Shown here: positions 6,861-15,965 of the stretch, in pieces
How positions within the stretch are numbered: the stretch's first letter is position 1
Layout of the letters: every line of letters begins with the position of its first letter
Origin: JAVKEN01 sp040221415
GTDB taxonomy: Bacteria; Pseudomonadota; Alphaproteobacteria; Rickettsiales; JABSSG01
Length of the DNA stretch: 64,000 bases
Direction of reading: 5' to 3'
Assembly (NCBI GenBank): GCA_040221415.1
Contig: JAVKEN010000001.1
Coordinates: 80,256-144,255, forward strand
Made by a program: the position numbers and the translations under genes
The notes under the pieces: generated by a model
Seen by the model: only the letters and a program-made list of their open reading frames with translations
What the model was told of the DNA's origin: nothing
The model's database searches: none

Positions 6861-8825
6861 ATGAAAGAGTTTTTACCAGATATTCAAGAAAATAATTCGC
6901 ATAATTATGGCGCAGGAGATATTGAGGTCTTAGAAGGCTTAGAGCCAGTAAGAAAAAGGCCAGGCATGTATATTGGTGGCACAGATGGTAATGCTTTACA
7001 TCATTTAGTGCGAGAGGTCTTTGATAACTGTATGGATGAGGTGATGGCAGGTCACGCCTCAAAAATTGAAGTCAAACTTTTAAGGGAAGACTTAATAGAA
7101 ATTACAGACAACGGAAGAGGCATACCTGTAGAAAGGCATCCAAAGTTCAAAGATAAGTCAGCTTTAGAGGTGATTTTAACAACGTTACATTCTGGAGGGA
7201 AATTTAATAATAAATCTTATCAAACTTCAGGTGGGTTACATGGTGTAGGAGTCTCTGTAGTTAACGCTCTATCAAGTTTTCTGGAGGTTGAGGTCGCGAG
7301 GAAAGGCGAGATCTGGAATCAGGAGTACTCTAGGGGAGTTCCAAAGTGTGAAATAGAAAAAACTGGAGAAACTCGTAATCGCAGAGGAACTACTATTAGA
7401 TTTTCTCCCGATAATGAGATTTTTAAAACTCTAAAGTTTCAGCCTGAGAAAATTTATAATTTTATTAAATCTAAAGCATATCTTAACAAGGGAGTCGAAA
7501 TAGTTTGGGACTGTAGTTTCGAACAAAATAAAGTTCCGCCAAAAGAAGCCTTTAAATTTCCTAATGGATTGGTAGATTACATTCATGACTCTGTGTCGAG
7601 CGATGACTATAGAATAGAGGATTTGTTTTCTGGGGAAGCTCAAGTTAACGCTATTAAAGGAAAAATGGAGTGGTGTGTGGTGTGGCTTGATTCTGGAAAA
7701 TCTGAGGGAGACTCCTTCTGCAATACAATTCCTACTCCATTGGGCGGAGTCCATGAAAATGGTTTTAAAATGGGGATTCTTAAGGCGTTAAAGAGCTATG
7801 GTGAGATGGTTGGTAATAAAAAGATTGGCCAAGCAACAGTGGATGACATTTTTGATGGAGCAAAGTTTGTCTTGTCGGTTTTTATGTCAAGCCCTGAGTT
7901 TCAAGGGCAAACAAAAGACAAGCTTGTAAATAGGGGGGTTGCAAAAGAGATAGAAGGGGTGATAAAAAACTTTTTTGATCATTGGCTTGGAAAAAACAAA
8001 AGGCACAGCGAAATTCTTTTGGCAAGCATAGTAGAAAGGGTTGAGTACAGATTAAATAGAAAAAACAAACAAAATATTTCTAGAAGAACCATAATTTCAA
8101 AACTTAGGTTGCCGGGGAAGTTGTCAGATTGTTCTAGAGTGGATCAGAAAGGAACTGAATTGTTTATCGTAGAGGGGGATAGCGCGGGAGGGTCGGCTAA
8201 GCAAGCGCGGAACAGAGAGACCCAGGCGGTCTTGCCTTTAAGAGGAAAAGTTTTAAATGTAGCAAGCAGTACTAAAGATAAAATAAGCCAAAACATAGAG
8301 TTGGCTGATATTCAACTTGCTTTAGGCTGTGGTGTTGGTAGCGAATATTCTGAAGGTGGTTTGCGATATGAGAAAGTAATCATCATGACTGACGCAGATG
8401 TGGATGGGGCGCATATAGCAACCCTGCTTATGACCTATTTCTTTACTATGATGCCAGATTTAATAAAAAACAATCACTTGTACATAGCTAAGCCTCCTTT
8501 ATACAAAGTTTCTTTTAGCGGTAAAAGTTTTTACGCTATGGGTGAGAAAGAAAAAGAGGAAATTATAAAGAAGCATGGGCCTAATAAAAGTTTTGAACTT
8601 AGTAGGTTTAAAGGGTTGGGAGAAATGAAAGCTGATCAACTTAGAGAGACCACGATGCATTATAAAACACGCTCGTTATACAAAGTTTCTCTTGCGGAGG
8701 ATTTATCATTCTCATCAGATATTGTGAATAGGTTGATGGGAAAAAACCCAGAGCATAGGTTTGATTTTATTCAAAGTGAGGCGCTGGAAAAAATCAACTC
8801 TATTAAGAACAATCTTGATGTGTAA
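6861..8825 (+). CDS. parE: DNA topoisomerase IV subunit B
   Basis: ATPase subunit of topoisomerase IV, which decatenates daughter chromosomes. The GHKL ATPase part shows RKRPGMYIGGTDGNALHHL, DNGRGIPVE and GGLHGVGVSVVNALS. The TOPRIM part shows TELFIVEGDSAGGSAKQAR and the metal-binding DADVDGAHI. ParE rather than GyrB is favoured by the start YGAGDIEVLEGLEPVRK, by SRVDQKGTELFIVEG, by HRFDFIQSEA at the end and by the length of 654 residues without the GyrB insert. It is preceded by about 100 bp of non-coding DNA and overlaps ctpA by 8 bp. parC is not in the window. Confidence 0.9.
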   Translation: MKEFLPDIQENNSHNYGAGDIEVLEGLEPVRKRPGMYIGGTDGNALHHLVREVFDNCMDEVMAGHASKIEVKLLREDLIEITDNGRGIPVERHPKFKDKSALEVILTTLHSGGKFNNKSYQTSGGLHGVGVSVVNALSSFLEVEVARKGEIWNQEYSRGVPKCEIEKTGETRNRRGTTIRFSPDNEIFKTLKFQPEKIYNFIKSKAYLNKGVEIVWDCSFEQNKVPPKEAFKFPNGLVDYIHDSVSSDDYRIEDLFSGEAQVNAIKGKMEWCVVWLDSGKSEGDSFCNTIPTPLGGVHENGFKMGILKALKSYGEMVGNKKIGQATVDDIFDGAKFVLSVFMSSPEFQGQTKDKLVNRGVAKEIEGVIKNFFDHWLGKNKRHSEILLASIVERVEYRLNRKNKQNISRRTIISKLRLPGKLSDCSRVDQKGTELFIVEGDSAGGSAKQARNRETQAVLPLRGKVLNVASSTKDKISQNIELADIQLALGCGVGSEYSEGGLRYEKVIIMTDADVDGAHIATLLMTYFFTMMPDLIKNNHLYIAKPPLYKVSFSGKSFYAMGEKEKEEIIKKHGPNKSFELSRFKGLGEMKADQLRETTMHYKTRSLYKVSLAEDLSFSSDIVNRLMGKNPEHRFDFIQSEALEKINSIKNNLDV

Positions 8826-10005
8826 TCACAAAACAGCTCTTTTTTTTATAGGTGTTTTTTTAAATATTTATTCTTGGGCGTCTGAAGAAGTTTGTTTAAA
8901 TGCAGAAGAGACATCAAAAATCGAGGAAGTGATTAGCATTGTCAAAAAAGAGTATATAACCCCTCCCACAGATAATTTACTTTTAGATGGCGCCCTTAAG
9001 GGTATACTAGGGTCTCTAGACCCGTACTCTTTTTATCTCAAGAAGGATTTTTTGAAAGACGTGATGCTTTATACAAGTGGGAGTTTTGGCGGAGTTGGGC
9101 TAGAGCTGGCAGCAGAAAATGGAGTGATAAAAGTTGTTTCTACAATATACAAAAGCCCAGCATATGAGAGCTGTATAAAACCGGGTGATATTTTATTAGA
9201 AGTAAACAACAAAGGGGTGCATGGGAATTCTGTTAATGAAGTTGTTGATAAAATTCGTGGTCGCCCAGGGACAAAGGTTAGTTTGAAATTAATAAGAAGT
9301 GAAAAGAAAGAATCGTATCAAGTTACGCTTAGAAGAAAAAAAATTGACATTGAAACTGTTAAAAGCAACTTGTTGAACAATAATATTTTACATGTGCGGC
9401 TGTTATCTTTTGCAGAAAACACGGTTGAAAAACTGATCGAGTCTTTAAAGAAGCACCACAAAAACACAAAAGGCATTGTTTTGGATGTGAGAAACAACCC
9501 AGGTGGATTGTTGGACCAGTCTGTTGATGTAAGTAGTATATTTTTGAAGAAAGGCATTGTTCTAAAAACAAAGGGAAGAAACGAAGAAAAGTTTTTTTAT
9601 GTAAATAAAAAAATATTCAAAAACCTTACAACTCCTATTGTTGTGATTGTAAACGAGGGGTCTGCTTCTGGAGCAGAGATAGTGGCGGCGGCTTTGAAGG
9701 ATAATAAAAGGGCGGTCGTTTTAGGGAAAAAAACATTTGGTAAAGGATCAGTTCAAAGTATAATACCTCTGAAAGCTGGAGGCGCTATTGGATTAACCAC
9801 TTCTTTGTATTACACGCCTTTAGGTAAGCGGATAGATAAAAAAGGGGTCCAACCTGATATTGAAGTAGGCAGTTTAGAAGGCTCAATAGAGGTTAGTGAT
9901 ACAAATAAGGTGAGTGATTTTGAGAAGAGCCAAACAAATGATCGGCAACTTTCGGCAGCAATAAATTTGTTAAAGAAAATATTTGTGGGTGAAGATGATA
10001 GATAA
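8818..10005 (+). CDS. ctpA: Carboxy-terminal processing protease (S41 family)
   Basis: Periplasmic serine protease that trims or degrades envelope proteins. A signal peptide follows the ATG at 8818 (hydrophobic ALFFIGVFLNIYSWAS). Next comes the SLDPYSFYL segment, a PDZ domain at about residues 85-165 (GGVGLEL, GRPGTKVSL), and the S41 core with DVRNNPGGLLDQ, nucleophile Ser in EGSASGAEI and catalytic Lys in KTFGKGSVQ. A TTG at 8761 would add 19 residues within parE and destroy the signal peptide, so I chose 8818 (395 residues). It starts the conserved alphaproteobacterial series ctpA, YibQ-like, rppH. Confidence 0.93.
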   Translation: MCNHKTALFFIGVFLNIYSWASEEVCLNAEETSKIEEVISIVKKEYITPPTDNLLLDGALKGILGSLDPYSFYLKKDFLKDVMLYTSGSFGGVGLELAAENGVIKVVSTIYKSPAYESCIKPGDILLEVNNKGVHGNSVNEVVDKIRGRPGTKVSLKLIRSEKKESYQVTLRRKKIDIETVKSNLLNNNILHVRLLSFAENTVEKLIESLKKHHKNTKGIVLDVRNNPGGLLDQSVDVSSIFLKKGIVLKTKGRNEEKFFYVNKKIFKNLTTPIVVIVNEGSASGAEIVAAALKDNKRAVVLGKKTFGKGSVQSIIPLKAGGAIGLTTSLYYTPLGKRIDKKGVQPDIEVGSLEGSIEVSDTNKVSDFEKSQTNDRQLSAAINLLKKIFVGEDDR

Positions 10006-10903
10006 AGAAAAATATATCTTTAAAAAAAAACACATACCAACACTTCTATCGGGTGTTTCATTTCTTCTAGCGTTAGTCTGGGTGTATATAATGCTTTCGG
10101 GTACTCTTAAAGAGTTTGATGCTGAATCAATCAAAGCTTTTAATGGGAAAAAGATTGTTTTTTCTTTGAAAGAACATTCAAACCGGGATGCGGACTATAA
10201 CAAATCTCTTGTGCATAATAATTATGAGGGAAAAGCCATAACAATTCTCATGGAGTTTGAAGATTTTAGCTTTATTCAAGAGTTGTTGGAAAACTTACCA
10301 AGAAATATCACAGTGGGAGTGTCTGCTGAAGGGGAGAATTTTTTATCAATAAAAGAACATTTAAACCTCTTGGGTTATAATTATTTGATCAAACTTCCAC
10401 TAACAAGTGAGTATTCTGATAATCCATACTCAATATATCCTAAAATAGATCCATATATTTTAAGCAACAGGTTAGACGCATTGATGTCTGGCAGTAGGGC
10501 TATGGGAGTATATAATATAGGAAATGAAGAGTTTTTAGAGAATGATTTGGCTAGTTTTGCAAACATTATAACTTTTTTAAACCAGAAAAATTTTTTTATG
10601 ATTTATGGCTTCCATGGGCATACAACAATATTTGAATCGGACAGTGAGAATATTTTCTCTGTTGAGGCATGTGATCAGATTGTAGATGTTAGATTCGATA
10701 ATAAGTTTCAATTATTAGATAAGTTAAAGAAATTTGAAGAGTCAATTGCCCACAAGAATAAAGGAGTGTTGTTTGTAAAGGCGGTTGATTATAATGTTCC
10801 TGAGGAGGTGGTATCGTGGATGAATTCATTAAGCGCGAAACAAATATCAATAGTACCAGCGAATTCTTTGCCGAGAACTTTAGTTGCTAGTGAGGGCGGA
10901 TGA
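9995..10903 (+). CDS. Divergent polysaccharide deacetylase family protein (YibQ/DUF610-like), degenerate
   Basis: Predicted periplasmic or membrane-anchored protein. One membrane helix at about residues 13-34 (LLSGVSFLLALVWVYIML) is followed by a domain matching the layout of divergent polysaccharide deacetylases: an LPLTSEYSDNPY segment where the family has a substrate-loop proline motif, and RAMGVYNIGNEEF where it has the GVxNHxG motif. The usual N-terminal IDD metal motif and the histidine of NHxG are not visible, so catalysis may be lost. The ATG at 9995 is preferred over a TTG at 9983. The assignment leans on synteny between ctpA and rppH, which is strong in alphaproteobacteria. Function is unknown. 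Confidence 0.65.
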   Translation: MIDKEKYIFKKKHIPTLLSGVSFLLALVWVYIMLSGTLKEFDAESIKAFNGKKIVFSLKEHSNRDADYNKSLVHNNYEGKAITILMEFEDFSFIQELLENLPRNITVGVSAEGENFLSIKEHLNLLGYNYLIKLPLTSEYSDNPYSIYPKIDPYILSNRLDALMSGSRAMGVYNIGNEEFLENDLASFANIITFLNQKNFFMIYGFHGHTTIFESDSENIFSVEACDQIVDVRFDNKFQLLDKLKKFEESIAHKNKGVLFVKAVDYNVPEEVVSWMNSLSAKQISIVPANSLPRTLVASEGG

Positions 10904-11385
10904 CTTTAAAGTCGTTGCCTTATCGAAGGTGTGTAGGTTGTTTTATTGTCAATAGAGACAACAAAGTGTTTGTTGGACAAAGAGCTGATACAAAGGTGAA
11001 AGCCTGGCAGATGCCACAAGGAGGTATTGATGAAGATGAAGGGTCTACAGAAGCTGCTTTGAGAGAAGCTTATGAGGAGACGGGATTAAAAGACCTTGAT
11101 GTTTTGTACGAGAGCAAAAAATGGCATTACTATGACTTACCTGCTAACTTTGTTCCAAAATTATGGGGTGGAAAATATCGAGGACAAAAACAAAAGTGGT
11201 TTTTATTAAGGCACTCAGGAGATGACTCAAAAGTTTGTCTTGATATTGGGCCACAAGAATTTAAAAAATGGCGATGGGTCAATATCAAATTACTACCTAG
11301 TCTGGCAATATCGTTTAAGAAAAAAATATATTCATCCATTTCAGATGAATTCACAAGGTTTTTGAGTGAAGAAAAGCAAAAATAA
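10900..11385 (+). CDS. rppH: RNA pyrophosphohydrolase (Nudix)
   Basis: Removes pyrophosphate from the 5' end of triphosphorylated mRNA, starting RNase E-dependent decay. The complete Nudix box GX5EX7REUXEEXGU is present from about residue 43 (GGIDEDEGSTEAALREAYEE). YRRCVGCFIVNRDNKVF and WQMPQGG are also RppH hallmarks. At 161 residues it is full length. It overlaps the preceding gene by ATGA and the following dciA by 20 bp, so the ctpA-to-dciA genes are probably co-transcribed. Confidence 0.93.
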   Translation: MTLKSLPYRRCVGCFIVNRDNKVFVGQRADTKVKAWQMPQGGIDEDEGSTEAALREAYEETGLKDLDVLYESKKWHYYDLPANFVPKLWGGKYRGQKQKWFLLRHSGDDSKVCLDIGPQEFKKWRWVNIKLLPSLAISFKKKIYSSISDEFTRFLSEEKQK

Positions 11386-11770
11386 TATTTTTACAAAAAT
11401 TGCTTCTGATTTGTTTAGGAAGTCAAATTCTGACAAATCTTTTTTAAGCATAGTAAATAATTGGGAGTTTATAGCAGGAAAAGAGTTTGCAAAAGTTAGC
11501 GCCCCTGTGAGAATTAAAAATTCTCGTTTAGAAGTTTCAATTTGTTCAAACAGCCATGCGATTGAATTTGATTACGAAAAAAATAAGTTTCTTAAAAAAA
11601 TACAGAGTTTAATTTCTCCCGAGTTAATAAACGGTACTAAAATATCTGTAGATTATAACAGGTTTCAGCATTACAGAGAAAGCGTCAAAAATAAGCGCAG
11701 ACTTTCAAACAGAGAAGAGAACGTTAAAAAGTTGTTGAAAAACCTCTCTGAAAACATTAAAAAAACTTAA
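11366..11770 (+). CDS. dciA: DciA-like protein (DUF721), probable replicative helicase loader
   Basis: DUF721/DciA proteins load or operate the replicative helicase DnaB in bacteria lacking DnaC/DnaI. The N-terminal KH-like fold is recognisable: LSIVNNWEFIAGKEFAKVSAPVRIKNSRLEVS (split here as NNWEFIAG, APVRI, LEVSI). A lysine/arginine-rich tail (about residues 100-134) is typical. The start is a GTG inside rppH; no in-frame ATG precedes the conserved region. Length 134 residues. Its position about 11 kb from the putative origin suits a replication role, although position alone proves nothing. Confidence 0.8.
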   Translation: MKKSKNNIFTKIASDLFRKSNSDKSFLSIVNNWEFIAGKEFAKVSAPVRIKNSRLEVSICSNSHAIEFDYEKNKFLKKIQSLISPELINGTKISVDYNRFQHYRESVKNKRRLSNREENVKKLLKNLSENIKKT

Positions 11771-11789
11771 CAATTTTTAATATATTTAA

Positions 11790-13643
11790 ATGTTATTAAC
11801 TTATGATGTAGTTGTGGTTGGTGGAGGTCATGCGGGTGTAGAGGCTGCGTGTGCTTCGGCAAGGGTTGGCGCGAGTACCCTTTTGGTTACTATGTCTGCT
11901 TCAAATCTTGGTGAGATGTCTTGCAATCCTGCTATAGGAGGTATAGCAAAAGGAACAATAGTGCGTGAAGTAGACGCATTAGATGGCGTTATGGGAAGAG
12001 CTATCGATAATGCGGGAATACATTACAAAATTTTAAATCAAAGAAAAGGCCCGGCTGTTTGGGGTCCGAGAGCTCAAGCTGATAGAAAATTATATAAAAA
12101 AGCAGTTCAAGAGATTGTTAATGCGCAAAACAACCTTTCGGTTATAGAGGATTGTGTCGAGAATATTATTATTGAGAGTGATGTGGTTAGGGGAGTCGAG
12201 ACATCAAAGGCAAAAATCAAATGTACTAATTTAGTTGTTACCACAGGCACTTTTTTAAATGGGGTGATTCATATGGGCGCTAAGAGAATTAGTGCAGGCA
12301 GGGTTGGAGAAAAACCATCTACATCGTTAGCTAAATCTTTACTAAATTTAGGATTCTCTATGGGTAGGCTTAAGACTGGTACGCCACCCAGAATTCTTGC
12401 TGAATCAATCGATTTTGATAAAACGGAAAAGCAACCTGGAGATAAAGTGCCGAGGCCTTTTTCTTATGTTGTTGATGAAATAAAAGTGCCTCAAATTAAT
12501 TGCTTTGTAACACACACAAATGAGAAAACTCACAAAATTATCAGAGATAGTATTAAGCTTTCTCCGATGTATTCAGGGAGTATAAGCTCTAGGGGGCCAA
12601 GATACTGTCCTTCTATAGAAGACAAAGTAATGAGGTTTCCTGAAAAATCTAGACATCAAATATTTTTAGAGCCTGAGGGTCTTGATTCCGAGTTAATTTA
12701 CCCTAATGGAATATCTACTGCTCTACCCGAAGAAGTCCAATTGCAATATGTGCAATCTATAATTGGCTTAGAAAATGCTCAGATAACTGCTCCAGGTTAT
12801 GCAATTGAGTATGATTTTGTTGATCCAAGAGAGTTAAAAAGCACTTTAGAGACAAAAAAAGTGTCAGGATTGTTTTTGGCGGGACAAATTAATGGCACAA
12901 CGGGGTATGAGGAAGCCGCAGGCCAGGGGTTAGTCGCTGGCGCTAATGCTGCGCTGAAAATTGACAATGAAGAGTTTATTTTGGATAGAGCTTCATCTTA
13001 CATTGGGGTTATGATTGATGATTTAATTCTAAGAGGAACGCAAGAGCCTTATAGAATGTTTACTTCTCGATCCGAGTATAGGCTGAGTTTACGTTCTGAC
13101 AATGCAGATGTTCGTTTGACAGAAATTGGTATTCAAAAAAAGCTTGTAACAGACAAGCGTGCTCAAAACTTTTATCAAAAGAAAAACTCTATACAGAAAT
13201 TACAAGAATTTTTAAAACAGTCTTTTTATTCTCCGAATGAATATAAAAACTTTGGAATAGTTATTTCAAAAGATGGAGTTAGAAGAGACTTAATGGAAAT
13301 ATTAAAATTTCCTAATGTTGGTGTTGGTGATATCAAAAAAATTAAACCAGAATTAAACGAATTTAATGATGAAACCTGGCTACAAGTTATGATTAATTCA
13401 AAATACAGTGATTATATTATTCGCCAAAAGGAAGAAATCGAGAAGTTCTCTTTGAACGAAAAAATTACGGTGCCTCAGGAGATAGATTATAGTGAAATAG
13501 AGGGGCTGTCCTCTGAATCAAAAGAGAAGCTTCAAAAGCATGCACCAGCAAACTTAGGTGAGGTATCAAGAATATCTGGCATTACACCAGCCGCTGTCGC
13601 TAGGCTGCGCATATATTTACACTCACTCAAAAATGATAAATAA
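11790..13643 (+). CDS. mnmG: tRNA uridine 5-carboxymethylaminomethyl modification enzyme MnmG
   Basis: FAD-dependent subunit that, with MnmE, modifies U34 of tRNAs. The Rossmann FAD motif VVVVGGGHAGVEAACASARVG opens the protein (quoted in part: VGGGHAGVEAA). GidA signatures follow: SCNPAIGGIAKGTIVREVDALDG, GRLKTGTPPR, SRGPRYCPSIEDK with the conserved cysteine, and INGTTGYEEAAGQG. At 617 residues it is full length. It precedes rsmG and parAB, the classical origin-proximal gidA-gidB-parA-parB order, and overlaps rsmG by 11 bp. Confidence 0.97.
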   Translation: MLLTYDVVVVGGGHAGVEAACASARVGASTLLVTMSASNLGEMSCNPAIGGIAKGTIVREVDALDGVMGRAIDNAGIHYKILNQRKGPAVWGPRAQADRKLYKKAVQEIVNAQNNLSVIEDCVENIIIESDVVRGVETSKAKIKCTNLVVTTGTFLNGVIHMGAKRISAGRVGEKPSTSLAKSLLNLGFSMGRLKTGTPPRILAESIDFDKTEKQPGDKVPRPFSYVVDEIKVPQINCFVTHTNEKTHKIIRDSIKLSPMYSGSISSRGPRYCPSIEDKVMRFPEKSRHQIFLEPEGLDSELIYPNGISTALPEEVQLQYVQSIIGLENAQITAPGYAIEYDFVDPRELKSTLETKKVSGLFLAGQINGTTGYEEAAGQGLVAGANAALKIDNEEFILDRASSYIGVMIDDLILRGTQEPYRMFTSRSEYRLSLRSDNADVRLTEIGIQKKLVTDKRAQNFYQKKNSIQKLQEFLKQSFYSPNEYKNFGIVISKDGVRRDLMEILKFPNVGVGDIKKIKPELNEFNDETWLQVMINSKYSDYIIRQKEEIEKFSLNEKITVPQEIDYSEIEGLSSESKEKLQKHAPANLGEVSRISGITPAAVARLRIYLHSLKNDK

Positions 13644-14244
13644 AACTCTGACAGAGCTAAATGTTTCACGTGAAACATTTGAGAAATTATCCGTGTACGT
13701 AGACGAGTTAATAAAATGGAATGAAAAAATCAACTTGATTTCTACTGATTCCGCTGAGGATCTTTGGAAAAGACATGTTTTAGATGCTGTGCAATTAAAG
13801 GTTTTTTTTAACAAAGATCAGAGGATTGTTGATCTGGGGTCTGGAAATGGGATACCAGGTGTTGTTCTGTCCGCCTTAGGTTTCGAAGTCACACTTGTCG
13901 AGAAAAGTTTGAAAAAAACACAATTTTTAAGAAAAATAAAATCGTTACTTAGTCTAAAACTTGATATTATTAACTCAAGAGTAGAAGAACTAAATCTTAA
14001 GCGAGTAAAGTACGTTACTTGCAGAGGTTTTGATAAAATTGTTAATGTGATAAATTTAACAGAGAATTTGTTTTATGATGAGATTATATATGTTCTTCCA
14101 AAAGGGGCCTCATATAAGGATGAGATTGTCGAAGCTCAGAAGAAATATCTTTTTGAATATAAATGTTTTGGTAGCGTTACAAGCTCATCAAGTAAAATAA
14201 TAGTGTTGAATTGCAATGACAAAAGAAATAATAGCTTTAGTTAA
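13633..14244 (+). CDS. rsmG: 16S rRNA (guanine-527-N7) methyltransferase
   Basis: SAM-dependent methyltransferase acting on G527 of 16S rRNA. The N-terminal VSRETFEKLSVYVDELIKWN and NLIS, the SAM motif IVDLGSGNGIPGVVLS and the VTCRGFD segment are the family features. The ATG at 13633 gives 203 residues and places VSRET near residue 10 as in other RsmG proteins; a start at 13558 would add 25 unrelated residues within mnmG. The codons for NVSRETF double as a perfect parS site. It overlaps parA by 29 bp. Confidence 0.95.
   Translation: MINKTLTELNVSRETFEKLSVYVDELIKWNEKINLISTDSAEDLWKRHVLDAVQLKVFFNKDQRIVDLGSGNGIPGVVLSALGFEVTLVEKSLKKTQFLRKIKSLLSLKLDIINSRVEELNLKRVKYVTCRGFDKIVNVINLTENLFYDEIIYVLPKGASYKDEIVEAQKKYLFEYKCFGSVTSSSSKIIVLNCNDKRNNSFS
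13662..13677. promoter_or_regulatory. parS: parS centromere site, perfect palindrome
   Basis: TGTTTCACGTGAAACA, an exact 16 bp match to the bacterial parS consensus bound by ParB, extended to 18 bp by flanking A/T. It is embedded in the first codons of rsmG about 550 bp upstream of parA, a location known in many bacteria. It should nucleate ParB and start origin segregation. Confidence 0.95.
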
Positions 14245-14992
14245 TCAGAAGGGAGGTGTTGGCAAGACCACAACTGCTTGTAATCTAGCAGCCTGCTTAG
14301 CGTCATTTGGCAACAAAGTTTTGCTAATAGATGGCGACCCACAAGGCAATGCATCAACTGGATTTGGAATCGGCCTCAGTGAAAGAAAATTGAGCCTGTA
14401 CGACTTTATTTCAGAAAAGTGTAGTTTTGCTGATGTGATTAAGCCGTCAGGGGTTAATAATGTTGATATTATCCCCTCAACAGTTGAGTTGGCAGCAGCA
14501 GAGGTTGAGTTGGCAGGCTATAAAAACGCTCAATTAGTTTACAAAAATCTTCTTGAGAGTAACGTCAGAGGTTATGATTACGTTATAATAGATTGTCCAC
14601 CGTCTATGGGGTTTTTGACAATTAACGCCTTAACTTTTGCTAATTCGTTACTCGTTCCTATTCAATGCGAGTTTTATGCCCTAGAGGGATTAAAGCATCT
14701 TTTAGAAACGTATAAAGAAATAACTTCTTCACTAAATCCAGAACTCGTGCTTAAAGGAGTAGTGCTTACAATGCACGACAAAAGAAACAATCTCAGCCTA
14801 CTTGTAGAAGAAGATGTAAGAGAGTGTTTGGGTGCGAAGGTTTTTGGGACTGTTATTCCCAGAAACGTGAGAGTCTCAGAGTCTCCATCGCATGGGTTAC
14901 CTGTAGTTTTGTATGACAAACATTGTGCAGGGGCTTTGGCTTATCAAACTTTGGCTAAAGAAATCATGGAAAGGGAGGTGATGTATGTCTAA
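14216..14992 (+). CDS. parA: Chromosome partitioning ATPase ParA (Soj)
   Basis: Deviant Walker-A ATPase that drives segregation of ParB-parS complexes. Residues 8-19 (ALVNQKGGVGKTT) are the deviant P-loop with the signature lysine, DGDPQGNASTG is switch I, and IDCPPSMGFLTINAL is Walker B. At 258 residues it lacks the N-terminal DNA-binding extension of plasmid ParA, as expected for a chromosomal type Ib protein. It overlaps rsmG by 29 bp and parB by 8 bp. Tandem position and the nearby parS support a chromosomal role. Confidence 0.96.
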   Translation: MTKEIIALVNQKGGVGKTTTACNLAACLASFGNKVLLIDGDPQGNASTGFGIGLSERKLSLYDFISEKCSFADVIKPSGVNNVDIIPSTVELAAAEVELAGYKNAQLVYKNLLESNVRGYDYVIIDCPPSMGFLTINALTFANSLLVPIQCEFYALEGLKHLLETYKEITSSLNPELVLKGVVLTMHDKRNNLSLLVEEDVRECLGAKVFGTVIPRNVRVSESPSHGLPVVLYDKHCAGALAYQTLAKEIMEREVMYV

Positions 14993-15827
14993 AAATAAGA
15001 AACTTGGTATGGGTTTAAAATCTTTATTCGGAAATCATGATTATAATAGCGGTGGGTTTGATGATAAGGTCACTATGATGAGTATGACTAAAATTTTACC
15101 AAACCCCAATCAGCCTAGGAAAGTTTTTAATGAAGAGAAATTACAAGAGCTTGCGGAATCAATCAGGTCTCATGGAGTCTTATCACCCATTATTTTACAA
15201 AAAAAGCGCGGCGAAATGTACTATATTGTAGCGGGTGAAAGAAGGTTTAGAGCAGCAAAGATTCTTGGTTTAAATAGCATCCCGGTTATTAAAAAAGACA
15301 TAGATAGCACAGATCTTTTAGAGGTCGCTCTAATAGAAAACATACAAAGAGATGATTTGAACCATATTGAGGAGGCGGAAGCTTGCTCTTCACTGATTGA
15401 TTCTTATGGGTATACTCATGAGACGCTTGCAAAAAAGATAGGTAAAAATAGAACTCATTTAACAAATTTGCTGAGAATTCTAAAACTTCCTAAAAAAGCA
15501 CAAGAATTTGTCAGCGAAGGAAAGATATCTTTAGGGCATGCTAAGATTTTAGTGGGCAGAAAAGATGCTCTAGATCTCTGCAGTCAAATTATAAACAAGG
15601 GATTAAGTGTAAGGGAGTTGGAGAACTTAGTATCTAAGAAAAATACGCAAGCTATATCCTATATAAAGTCAGAAGACTTAAAGTCTTTAGAGGAAATGAT
15701 TTCTAGAAAAATAAAATTCCGCGTTAAAATAAAAGCAAAGGCAAACAGGTCTGGAGAGGTGTTGCTTAAATTTTCAGACTTTAATGAACTTGATTCGATT
15801 CTGCAAATTTTAAACAATACCAACTAA
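14985..15827 (+). CDS. parB: Chromosome partitioning protein ParB (Spo0J)
   Basis: CTP-dependent DNA clamp that loads at parS and spreads. After a short LGMGLKSLFG N-terminus (the ParA-stimulating region), the ParB/Srx CTP-binding domain shows LPNPNQPRKVF, ESIRSHGVLSPII and AGERRFRAAK. The helix-turn-helix follows (IENIQRDDLNHIEEA, LAKKIGKNRTHLTNLLRIL), then LGHAK. A C-terminal dimerisation domain closes the 280-residue protein. It lies 3' of parA with an 8 bp overlap and is followed by the tRNA-Phe promoter. Confidence 0.96.
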   Translation: MSKNKKLGMGLKSLFGNHDYNSGGFDDKVTMMSMTKILPNPNQPRKVFNEEKLQELAESIRSHGVLSPIILQKKRGEMYYIVAGERRFRAAKILGLNSIPVIKKDIDSTDLLEVALIENIQRDDLNHIEEAEACSSLIDSYGYTHETLAKKIGKNRTHLTNLLRILKLPKKAQEFVSEGKISLGHAKILVGRKDALDLCSQIINKGLSVRELENLVSKKNTQAISYIKSEDLKSLEEMISRKIKFRVKIKAKANRSGEVLLKFSDFNELDSILQILNNTN

Positions 15828-15835
15828 CTTTAGTC

Positions 15836-15864
15836 TCGACAATAAACATATTTTGCCTTATAAG
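15836..15864 (+). promoter_or_regulatory. Predicted sigma70-type promoter of tRNA-Phe
   Basis: The -35 hexamer TCGACA (15836-15841) is separated by 17 bp from the -10 hexamer TATAAG (15859-15864). Transcription would start near 15871, eight bases before the tRNA. Each hexamer matches consensus at five of six positions. Confidence 0.6.
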
Positions 15865-15878
15865 AGTACTAACTTATT

Positions 15879-15954
15879 GGCTGGATAGCTCAGTTGGTAG
15901 AGCAAAGGACTGAAAATCCTTGTGTCCCTGGTTCGATTCCTGGTCCAGCCACCA
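15879..15954 (+). tRNA. tRNA-Phe (GAA)
   Basis: Complete cloverleaf. Acceptor arms GGCTGGA and TCCAGCC pair perfectly, the D-arm is GCTC..GAGC, the anticodon stem-loop is AAGGA-CTGAAAA-TCCTT with anticodon GAA, and the T-loop is TTCGATT. Discriminator A and the CCA end are encoded. It lies between parB and the convergent uvrD. Confidence 0.97.
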
Positions 15955-15965
15955 CTTTTTTGTTT

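Noticed and set aside
6861..8825. GyrB rather than ParE
   Set aside because: N-terminal and TOPRIM signatures and the length fit ParE better; the GyrB insert is absent.
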